DNA of 64,000 nucleotides from Chitinophaga barathri (lineage in GTDB: Bacteria; Bacteroidota; Bacteroidia; Chitinophagales; Chitinophagaceae), in NCBI RefSeq assembly GCF_003807585.1, contig NZ_RMBX01000014.1, positions 204,401 to 268,400 of the forward strand. The letters run 5' to 3'. The position numbers and the translations under genes are program-made. Positions 57,370 through 64,000 of the stretch are shown here, piece after piece. Below the pieces are notes generated by a model. That model was not told where the DNA came from. It saw only the letters and a program-made list of their open reading frames with translations, and ran no database searches. Each line of letters starts with the position of its first letter. Positions within the stretch are counted from its first letter, which is position 1.

Positions 57370-59073
57370 ATGAATCAACGGGCTGCCCAGGCGAGCCACC
57401 CGAAAGGGCTCTATGTCTTGTTTGCCACTGAAATGTGGGAACGTTTTAACTATTACGGTATGAGGGCCATCCTCGTACTATTCCTTACCAAAGCCCTCGC
57501 TTTCGACAAGGCATTTGCCTCCAGCCTTTACGGCAGCTATACCAGCCTCGTATACCTTACTCCCCTCATCGGGGGATTTGTAGCGGACCGGTACTGGGGA
57601 AACAGGCGGTCCATTATCATCGGCGGCCTGCTGATGGCATTCGGGGAATTCCTGCTGTTCGGCTGCGCATCCTTATATAACACTTCCCAGCAACTCTCTA
57701 CTTTCCTGTTCTTTTCCGGCCTGGGCTTCATGATCACCGGCAACGGTTTTTTCAAGCCCAATATCTCTTCCATGGTAGGCCAGCTCTACCCTGACAAGGA
57801 CCGGAGGATAGACGCGGCTTACACCATCTTCTACATGGGCATCAACGTGGGCGGTGCTTTAGGCCCCGCTATCTGCGGCGCCGTAGGCGATACGGGTAAC
57901 CCGGCGGACTTCAAATGGTCGTTCCTCGCTGCGGGCATCGCCATGCTGCTGAGCGTGATCGTGTTCCGCTGGCTGAAAGACCACTACATCCGCAGGCCGG
58001 ACGGCACGCCCCTGGGCACCCCGCCTGAAGGCGCCAAACAAGGCAATGCCATACTGGTGTACATCGGGCTCTTTATTATGTCCGCCGCTATGATCGGCAT
58101 GCTGTATGTGGATGCGAAGGTGTTTCCCTTCATCACTTACCTGCTCATACTGGCTTTAGCCGTGATCATATATCTCGTGTTTTCTGACAAAAGCCTCTCC
58201 AGGGTTGAAAAGAAAAAAGTCATGGTGATCTTCATCGTGTCCTTTTTCGTGATCTTCTTCTGGTCCGCGTTTGAGCAGGCGGGCGCTTCACTTACCTTCT
58301 TCGCGGATGAGCAGACGAACCGTGTGCTGAACTGGAATATACCGGTATGGCTGGTTTCCGTCATATCAGCCGTTTTGCTTTATCTCCTGTATAAGGCTTA
58401 TGCCGGTGCGCGGGAAAACCTGCAAACCGATCCCCGCGGTGTCCGTGTTATCATTTACACCTTGCTGACGGCTTGTGTGGTTTATCTCCTGTACGTGAAC
58501 ATTGGTTTCCTTGTAAAGGGCCAAAGCTCCATCTTCCTCGGTGAAGTACCAGCCAGTACTTTCCAGTCGCTCAATTCCATTTTCGTAGTGGTATTTGCAC
58601 CTGTATTTGCCGCTCTGTGGCTGAAACTGGGCAGATACGAACCGTCCTCCCCCACCAAAATGGCCATCGGTCTTATGATGCTCGCGGTGGGTTACCTGGT
58701 GATCGCCTTTGGCGTGAGGGATGTAGCACCCGGCATCAAAGTGACCATGATGTACCTGATCGGCATGTATGCCCTGCATACCTGGGGCGAGCTTTGCCTC
58801 TCCCCGATTGGTCTTGCCCTGGTGAATAAACTGGCCCCTGTCAAATTCGCTTCCCTGCTCATGGCCGTATGGTTCCTGGCAAATGCCATTGCCAATAAGC
58901 TGGCAGGCGAGCTGAGCGCCCTTTATCCGGATGGCAAAACCACCAAATTCTTAGGTTACAGTATGAACAACAACTATGAATTTTTTATGCTGTTCGTAGT
59001 AATGGCCGGCGTAGCCTCCCTGATCCTGTTTGGCCTTACCAAACAGCTCCAGAAGATGATGAATGCCCAGTAA
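57370..59073 (+). CDS. POT family proton-dependent oligopeptide transporter
   Basis: This 567-residue MFS transporter has about 13-14 membrane helices and the POT signatures FATEMWERFNYYGMRAILVL (ExxERFxYY motif in helix 1), FFKPNISSMVGQLY and ADRYWG. It couples uptake of di- and tripeptides to protons. An OPT transporter follows 106 bp downstream after a terminator, giving a local peptide-import pair. Confidence 0.95.
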   Translation: MNQRAAQASHPKGLYVLFATEMWERFNYYGMRAILVLFLTKALAFDKAFASSLYGSYTSLVYLTPLIGGFVADRYWGNRRSIIIGGLLMAFGEFLLFGCASLYNTSQQLSTFLFFSGLGFMITGNGFFKPNISSMVGQLYPDKDRRIDAAYTIFYMGINVGGALGPAICGAVGDTGNPADFKWSFLAAGIAMLLSVIVFRWLKDHYIRRPDGTPLGTPPEGAKQGNAILVYIGLFIMSAAMIGMLYVDAKVFPFITYLLILALAVIIYLVFSDKSLSRVEKKKVMVIFIVSFFVIFFWSAFEQAGASLTFFADEQTNRVLNWNIPVWLVSVISAVLLYLLYKAYAGARENLQTDPRGVRVIIYTLLTACVVYLLYVNIGFLVKGQSSIFLGEVPASTFQSLNSIFVVVFAPVFAALWLKLGRYEPSSPTKMAIGLMMLAVGYLVIAFGVRDVAPGIKVTMMYLIGMYALHTWGELCLSPIGLALVNKLAPVKFASLLMAVWFLANAIANKLAGELSALYPDGKTTKFLGYSMNNNYEFFMLFVVMAGVASLILFGLTKQLQKMMNAQ

Positions 59074-59089
59074 TACCAACTTATTCGAG

Positions 59090-59119
59090 AGCATGCAGCG
59101 CCTTCCCAGCCTGCATGCT
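59090..59119 (+). terminator. Terminator of the POT transporter gene
   Basis: GCATGCAG / CTGCATGC with flanking A/T pair and a 12-nt loop is followed by TTTTTATTT, 17 bp after the stop codon. Confidence 0.8.
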
Positions 59120-59179
59120 TTTTATTTACGTACCATAAAAAAATACTATATTTAGTCTACCCAACTACAATACCTCCTT

Positions 59180-61237
59180 ATGTCTGAAACCAAATTCAAG
59201 CCTTTTGTAGCGCCGGAAGTGAAAATGAAAGAGCTGACCCTCAAGTCCATCCTGCTGGGATGCCTTGCCGGTGTCATCTTTGGCGCAGCTACCGTATACC
59301 TGGCCCTGAAGGCGGGTTTGACCGTTTCCGCCTCCATTCCCATCGCCGTGATCGCGATCACGCTGGGGCGGAAGTTTTTCAAGACCACCATCCTGGAAAA
59401 TAACATTATCCAGACGACCGGCTCCGCCGGTGAATCCATCGCCGCGGGGGTGGTATTCACCCTGCCGGGCTTCCTGTTCCTGTCCGCGGGCAGCCAGGGA
59501 GAATCCTTTTTTGATTACATGACCATCCTGATACTGGCCGTATTTGGCGGTATTCTCGGTACTTTGATGATGATACCCCTGCGGCGTTCGCTGATCGTAA
59601 AGGAGCACGATACGCTTCCTTACCCTGAAGGAACGGCCTGCGGCTCCGTGCTGAAAGCCGGTGAGAAGGGCGGCGAATTTGCCAAAACAGCCTTCCTCGG
59701 CCTCGGCTTCGCGCTGGCTTACGCCATGCTGCAAAAGGTGTTTCACGTCATTGCCGAAGTGCCCACCTTTATGACCCGGCAGGCGAACAAAATATTCCCT
59801 TCCGCCAAACTGAGCGGCGAGATCACACCGGAATACCTGGGCGTGGGTTACATCATCGGCCCTAAAATAGCCGGTGTGCTGGTGGCGGGCGGCGTTCTGG
59901 CCTGGCTTTGCCTTATTCCTTTACTCGCATCCCTCATTCCCGGCGAAGTGATCGCCACACAACTGGTGAAGCTCGGCCTCCTAGCCAACCTTGACACCAA
60001 AGGCGGCAGCGGCACCTGGGACCCTGTTACCCGCACTTTCACCGATTATTCCGCGGCCATTTACCAGGCCTATGTGAAACAGATCGGCGCAGGAGCTGTA
60101 GCGGCAGGTGGTTTTATCACCCTGCTCAAAACCATTCCGACCATTATTTCGTCCTTCAAGGACAGCATGGGCTCGCTGAAAGAAAAAGGCGACAACACCG
60201 CTGTACCCAGGACTGAAAAAGATATTTCTTTCAAATTCGTGATCATCGGCAGCATCGTGCTGGTACTGCTGATGGCGTTCCTCCCGCAGCTGCCGGGCGG
60301 CTCCATCCCGAACAAATTGCTGATCGGCCTGCTGGTAGTAATCTTCGGCGCGTTTTTCGTGACCGTGAGCAGCCGCATCGTAGGCCTCATCGGCAGCAGC
60401 AACAACCCGATCTCCGGTATGACCATCGCCACGATCATGGGCACCTGCCTGATCTTTATCGCCATCGGCTGGACGGGCAAGACCTATGAGCCCATGGCCC
60501 TGGTGGTAGGCGGCATGATCTGTATTGCGGCGGCCAACGCGGGTGCCACCTCGCAGGATCTCAAATCCGGTTACATCGTGGGCGCCACGCCGCGCAACCA
60601 GCAGATCGCGCTGTTCGCGGGCGCCATCGTATCCTCCCTGGTAATCGGCTGGACGGTGCATATCCTTGATACGCCTACCGCCGCAATGGCCGCCAAAGGC
60701 ATTACGCACGCCATCGGCACGGAAGCATATCCCGCGCCGCAGGGCACGCTCATGGCCACCCTCATCAAAGGCATCCTCTCCTTTAACCTGGACTGGCAGT
60801 TTGTGCTGGTGGGCGTATTTATCGCCATCACGCTGGAGCTTTGCGGTGTTAAATCTTTATCATTTGCGGTAGGTGCATACCTTCCCCTTTCCACTACATT
60901 GCCTATCTTTATCGGCGGTGTGATACGTGGTCTGGTAGAGTGGAAACAAAAACGTTCCGGTGTGAAACTGACCGCGGAAGAAGAAGAACTGGGCAAAGGC
61001 AACCTCTTTGCAACGGGCCTCGTGGCGGGCGGAGCGGTAGCCGGCGTGATCGTAGCCGTACTGTCTGTGAACGAAGGCGTGGCTGCCGGGCTTTCCAACA
61101 TAAACCTGGAACATGGCCTTTCGGCAATCCTCGGCGGCGGCGGTTACCAGGTGCTCGGCGTGCTGTTCTTTGCTGTAATGGGATATACGCTTTACCGTAT
61201 CGGACGGCAGAAGCAGGAATCCATGGATAAGCTGTAA
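59180..61237 (+). CDS. OPT family oligopeptide transporter
   Basis: This 685-residue membrane protein has about 15 hydrophobic segments and matches the bacterial OPT superfamily: KSILLGCLAGVIFGAATVYLA at the start, TTGSAGESIAAGVVFTLP, PYPEGTACGSVLKAGE, and SRIVGLIGSSNNPISGMT. OPT proteins import oligopeptides or metal-chelate peptides. With the POT gene upstream and secreted peptidases elsewhere in the window it fits peptide nutrition. A weak -7-like TATATTTA lies shortly upstream. The next gene starts 21 bp later and may be co-transcribed. Confidence 0.93.
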   Translation: MSETKFKPFVAPEVKMKELTLKSILLGCLAGVIFGAATVYLALKAGLTVSASIPIAVIAITLGRKFFKTTILENNIIQTTGSAGESIAAGVVFTLPGFLFLSAGSQGESFFDYMTILILAVFGGILGTLMMIPLRRSLIVKEHDTLPYPEGTACGSVLKAGEKGGEFAKTAFLGLGFALAYAMLQKVFHVIAEVPTFMTRQANKIFPSAKLSGEITPEYLGVGYIIGPKIAGVLVAGGVLAWLCLIPLLASLIPGEVIATQLVKLGLLANLDTKGGSGTWDPVTRTFTDYSAAIYQAYVKQIGAGAVAAGGFITLLKTIPTIISSFKDSMGSLKEKGDNTAVPRTEKDISFKFVIIGSIVLVLLMAFLPQLPGGSIPNKLLIGLLVVIFGAFFVTVSSRIVGLIGSSNNPISGMTIATIMGTCLIFIAIGWTGKTYEPMALVVGGMICIAAANAGATSQDLKSGYIVGATPRNQQIALFAGAIVSSLVIGWTVHILDTPTAAMAAKGITHAIGTEAYPAPQGTLMATLIKGILSFNLDWQFVLVGVFIAITLELCGVKSLSFAVGAYLPLSTTLPIFIGGVIRGLVEWKQKRSGVKLTAEEEELGKGNLFATGLVAGGAVAGVIVAVLSVNEGVAAGLSNINLEHGLSAILGGGGYQVLGVLFFAVMGYTLYRIGRQKQESMDKL

Positions 61238-61258
61238 ACTTTTTAAATTATAATACCT

Positions 61259-61777
61259 ATGCCCTCAAAAAGCTCCTTTTTAGCCATTATGACCGCCATT
61301 ACCATGCTGGCGGCCTGTAAGGGTAAGGATCTGGAAGAAGTGGAGCCCAAACGCAGATTCATTTCTTTTAAAATGGACGGGAAAGTAGCCCTTTCCGAAC
61401 AGTCCAACCGCGCGTATTACACGCCCGGCAATATCACAGATGCCGACCCTGACAACGACCAGGCCCAAATACTCATCACCGGGTACACTTACACCCGCGA
61501 TGTGATCAACATCCGCCTGGCGGCTCCCGGCCCTACGCTTGCGCCCGGCCTGTATACGAACTCCATCCCCGGCAACCTGATCGCCATGGAGATGCACCCG
61601 GACTTTGAGCTGCTTACCGCCGACGAGGATTACGGCAACCTGGCCGTGCAGGTACTGGATATGAAAGATTCGGTGATCAGCGCGAGCTTCTCGGGCGCCC
61701 TGGTGAGTATGGACGATGGTTCCGTCAGGATCATCACCGACGGTTATTTTAAGATGAAATATCAGCAGGCACCATAA
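61259..61777 (+). CDS. Small lipoprotein of unknown function
   Basis: This 172-residue protein has a lipoprotein signal peptide (lipobox MLAAC, Cys20). The mature part is a beta-rich domain with FISFKMDGKVALSEQ, DVINIRLAAPGPTLAPGLY and a C-terminal GSVRIITDGYFKMKY, like the DUF-type lipoproteins of Bacteroidota with a ligand-binding beta-sandwich. I know no function. It lies 21 bp after the OPT transporter gene. Confidence 0.75.
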   Translation: MPSKSSFLAIMTAITMLAACKGKDLEEVEPKRRFISFKMDGKVALSEQSNRAYYTPGNITDADPDNDQAQILITGYTYTRDVINIRLAAPGPTLAPGLYTNSIPGNLIAMEMHPDFELLTADEDYGNLAVQVLDMKDSVISASFSGALVSMDDGSVRIITDGYFKMKYQQAP

Positions 61778-61816
61778 AAAAATAAAGGAGGCAACGACGT
61801 TGCCTCCTTTATTTTT
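61778..61816. terminator. Bidirectional intrinsic terminator
   Basis: A 39-bp perfect palindrome with 19-bp arms around a central A (core GGAGGCAACG / CGTTGCCTCC) and flanking A/T runs separates the convergent lipoprotein and HtrA-like genes. Confidence 0.93.
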
Positions 61817-61824
61817 CAGTGCAT

Positions 61825-62745
61825 TTACACCGCGATCTTCTCCACCGGGGTGATCCTCAGCTCCACCAGCCTGTTTTGCCGGATGACCCTGATAAACTGG
61901 AATTGCCCGATCTTGTCACGGTCCAGCTGCCGGAAAAGCGCATCCGAGGTTTCCACCGGCGCGTCATTAAAAGACACGACGATATCACCGTCTGTAATGC
62001 CCGCTTTGCCCGCCGGGCTGTTAGACTCCACACCGGTTACAAACAGCGCGCTTTTGTTCTTCAGCTCCAGCCCGCTTCTCAGCTTGGGTACCAGCGTGAT
62101 CTGCTGAAGGCTCAGGCCCAGGTAAGCGCGGCTTACCCTGCCGTTTTTCATCAGGTCCGCCGCTATCATCCTTGCCGTATCGATGCTGATGGCAAAACAA
62201 AGCCCCTGCGCGCCACGGATCATGGCAGTGTTCACACCCACCACTTCTCCTTTGTAATCGATCAGCGGGCCGCCGGAATTACCCGGGTTCAGCGCCGCGT
62301 CTGTCTGGATAAGGCCGTCTATCTGCCGGCCTGTTTCGCTGCGCAGCGAACGCCCCAGGGCGCTCACCACGCCGGCGGTAACGGTATGCTGAAATCCCAT
62401 CGGGTTGCCGATCGCTATCACCAGCTGGCCGATCTGCAGATCTTCCGCGTGGCCCAGCAGGGCAGGCTGAAAATCATATGCGCTCGACTTCAGAATGGCA
62501 ATATCCGTATCGGGGTCCTCACCCGTAAGAGTTGCAGGGTAAACGCTGCCGTCGTGTAACATCACGTTGAAATAACTCCCTTTGTGCACCACATGGGAGT
62601 TGGTGAAAAGGTAACCGTCTGACGAGAAGAAAAATCCCGAGCCAGTGCCGGTTACGTTCCTGTTGGCATCCAGCCGCTCTATTTTTACGACTGACCTGCC
62701 TGCGGCTTCCACCGCGTGATGGATGATCTGGGAATAAGCATCCAT
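61825..62745 (-). CDS. HtrA/DegP-like trypsin-fold protease with PDZ domain, no signal peptide
   Basis: This 306-residue S1C protease has the catalytic triad His51 (FTNSHVV), Asp81 (DPDTDIAIL) and Ser157 (GNSGGPL), followed by one PDZ domain (about 200-300, GITDGDIVVSFNDAPVET). Unlike DegP, DegS or DegQ, it starts MDAYSQIIHHAVEAAG with no signal or membrane helix. An in-frame TAA 30 nt upstream of the ATG rules out a longer N-terminus. It should therefore be cytoplasmic, or exported by an unusual route. The start has a canonical AAGGAGG Shine-Dalgarno 4 nt upstream. Confidence 0.9.
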   Translation of the reverse strand: MDAYSQIIHHAVEAAGRSVVKIERLDANRNVTGTGSGFFFSSDGYLFTNSHVVHKGSYFNVMLHDGSVYPATLTGEDPDTDIAILKSSAYDFQPALLGHAEDLQIGQLVIAIGNPMGFQHTVTAGVVSALGRSLRSETGRQIDGLIQTDAALNPGNSGGPLIDYKGEVVGVNTAMIRGAQGLCFAISIDTARMIAADLMKNGRVSRAYLGLSLQQITLVPKLRSGLELKNKSALFVTGVESNSPAGKAGITDGDIVVSFNDAPVETSDALFRQLDRDKIGQFQFIRVIRQNRLVELRITPVEKIAV

Positions 62746-62749
62746 AAAA

Positions 62750-62756
62750 CCTCCTT
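62750..62756 (-). promoter_or_regulatory. Canonical Shine-Dalgarno of the HtrA-like gene
   Basis: AAGGAGG on the minus strand, 4 nt before the ATG, is the strongest ribosome binding site I saw in the window. Most genes here have none, as is usual for Bacteroidota. Confidence 0.75.
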
Positions 62757-62866
62757 CTTTATCCGTAGGGTGTTACCAAAAACAAGCCACATGAAAAACT
62801 TGCCAAATTGGCACAAAAATGGTTACCGGATAAGCCCTAAATTGAATCCTTAATCCAACACACTCC

Positions 62867-63817
62867 ATGAAAGTAATATGTTTAGCCGCAGCAGCATGCC
62901 TGGCCCTGGCCGCCTGCTCCTCACCCACGGCCCGGAACCAGCAGACCGCAGACAGTACGCAAACCGCCACCGACAAAAATGCCTCTCTCCGTAAAACCAT
63001 CGACAGTATTGTCACCCAAACGGATGGTAAGGTAGGCGTGGCCATCCTCCACCTGGGCAGCCGGGACACGCTCACCCTCAACGACACCGCTCATTTCCCC
63101 ATGCAAAGCACCTTCAAGTTCCCCATCGCCATGGCGGTGCTGAAACAGGTGGATGAAGGCAAGCTGAAGCTGGACCAGGAAGTACCCATCGGTAAAAACT
63201 GGATGGCCACCAAATACCACAGCCCGCTCCGCGATTCCCTCGCAAAAGTAAAAGCAGCCGGCAAGCCCACCATCGCCACGATGCTCAGCTATATGGTGTC
63301 CCTCAGCGACAACGTGGCCTGTGACGTGCTGCTGGAACTTATAGGCGGCGAACCTGTGGCAAATGACTTTATTCACGGCCTTGGTGTGAACAATATCGCC
63401 ATTGTAGCCAGCGAAATCAAAATGGGCAAGGCCTGGGACGTTCAGTTCACCAACTGGTGCCAGCCTTCCGCTTACACCCAGCTGCTGGACATCCTGGACA
63501 AAGGCACCGCCCTTTCCAAAGCCAGCAATGATTTCCTCCTGAAGATCATGTTCGAGACCACCACAGGCCCCGGCCGCATCCGCGGTCTGCTGCCAAAGGA
63601 ATTGCAGGTGGCGCACAAAACCGGTACCTCCGGCGTGAATCCCGACGGCCTGGCTGCCGCAACGAACGATGTGGGCATTATTGTGCTCCCGAGCGGGCAG
63701 AAGCTGGCGATTGCGGTATTCGTATCGCTTTCCCATGCAGATGAGGCTACCCGCGAAAAGGTGATCGCCCAGATTACCAAAGCGGCGTATGATCATGCTT
63801 TAAGTACTGGAAATTAA
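62867..63817 (+). CDS. Class A beta-lactamase (subclass A2-like), lipoprotein
   Basis: This 316-residue serine beta-lactamase has the class A motifs: STFK (Ser81-Lys84), SDN (Ser147-Asn149) and KTG (Lys251-Gly253). Glu183 in SEIKM lies where the deacylating Glu is expected, and the following FTNW resembles the CblA/CfxA/PER branch of Bacteroidota. The signal peptide ends in lipobox LALAAC (Cys17), so the enzyme should be membrane-anchored. It should hydrolyse penicillins or cephalosporins; the spectrum cannot be read here. It is monocistronic with a strong terminator. Confidence 0.93.
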   Translation: MKVICLAAAACLALAACSSPTARNQQTADSTQTATDKNASLRKTIDSIVTQTDGKVGVAILHLGSRDTLTLNDTAHFPMQSTFKFPIAMAVLKQVDEGKLKLDQEVPIGKNWMATKYHSPLRDSLAKVKAAGKPTIATMLSYMVSLSDNVACDVLLELIGGEPVANDFIHGLGVNNIAIVASEIKMGKAWDVQFTNWCQPSAYTQLLDILDKGTALSKASNDFLLKIMFETTTGPGRIRGLLPKELQVAHKTGTSGVNPDGLAAATNDVGIIVLPSGQKLAIAVFVSLSHADEATREKVIAQITKAAYDHALSTGN

Positions 63818-63880
63818 TATCTTATATCGGGCAAATATCTTTCCCCTGATATTCATAAAAAAGCCGGCATACTGCCAGTC

Positions 63881-63904
63881 ATGGTCGGAAGAAATTCCGA
63901 CCAT
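63881..63904 (+). terminator. Terminator of the beta-lactamase gene
   Basis: ATGGTCGGAA / TTCCGACCAT with a GAAA tetraloop is followed by TTTTTAT, 63 bp after the stop codon. Confidence 0.88.
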
Positions 63905-63961
63905 TTTTATGTTTTGAAGAATATATCAGGATTTCCCCCGCATTGTAGTACAATTAAGGCA

Positions 63962-64000
63962 ATGGCCAAATCCCTTACTTCCATTGAAAAGCGTCTTTTG
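63962..64000 (+). CDS. Possible 5' end of a gene cut by the window edge
   Basis: An ATG at 63962 opens a frame of 13 codons (MAKSLTSIEKRLL) that runs off the window without a stop. It follows a terminator and a 57-bp AT-rich spacer, as expected for a new gene. Too little is present to identify it. Confidence 0.35.
   Translation, partial: MAKSLTSIEKRLL

Noticed and set aside
1..64000. tRNA or rRNA genes
   Set aside because: I looked for T-loop GTTCRA-type words with acceptor stems and for conserved rRNA stretches in the gaps and found none that fold.

Overview
The window is chromosomal DNA of a member of the phylum Bacteroidota, most likely Chitinophagaceae (Chitinophaga or a close relative). 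The evidence is TonB-dependent receptors with an N-terminal carboxypeptidase-regulatory-like domain, the ATP synthase order atpB-E-F-H-A with a long periplasmic N-terminus on subunit a, a split transketolase, an OprO/P-type porin, and many -7 promoter boxes of the Bacteroidota form TAnnTTTG, mostly without Shine-Dalgarno sequences. The genus is an inference from gene order and protein style. No rRNA, tRNA, CRISPR, prophage or intact insertion sequence was seen.

Layout. 1-8 kb: a secreted tricorn-like protease, a serine hydrolase, a 118-bp MITE-like element, a HicBA-type toxin-antitoxin pair, an EEP-family hydrolase and an M28 peptidase. 7.8-18 kb: housekeeping genes (ruvB, ruvC, greA, rsmA, pdxA), two paralogous orphan response regulators, a lipid-flippase-like membrane protein, a HIT protein and a methyltransferase. 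17.8-21 kb: a TonB receptor, TPR-like and winged-helix operon with a palindromic operator candidate. 21.5-25.8 kb: the Fo/F1 genes atpBEFHA. 26-30 kb: an ABC exporter and a large secreted protein with a possible caspase-like Cys/His dyad.

30.3-42 kb looks like a phosphate-starvation locus. It holds a PhoB/PhoR-like two-component system, a phosphate-selective-type porin, a TonB receptor with a beta-helix lipoprotein, a small unknown gene, an LpxH-like metallophosphoesterase and a DUF47 (PhoU-like)/PiT phosphate transporter operon. Four promoters here carry 11-bp-phased direct repeats of (T/G)TAA(C/T)A-like half-sites. In each, the last half-site begins exactly 15 nt before a TTTG-type -7 octamer. 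This resembles a PHO-box system and is the most interesting signal in the window.

42-47 kb: rfbA, galE, the transketolase C-terminal subunit, and an ECF sigma / membrane protein / Spy-like operon. 47-55.7 kb: an elongasome operon mreB-mreC-mreD-mrdA-rodA-mrdA in which the PBP2 gene is duplicated on both sides of rodA, with signs of gene conversion. 55.9-64 kb: purD, POT and OPT peptide transporters, a lipoprotein, a signal-less HtrA-like protease and a lipoprotein class A beta-lactamase. Intergenic spaces contain two different 11-bp tandem arrays and a 136-bp palindromic repeat.
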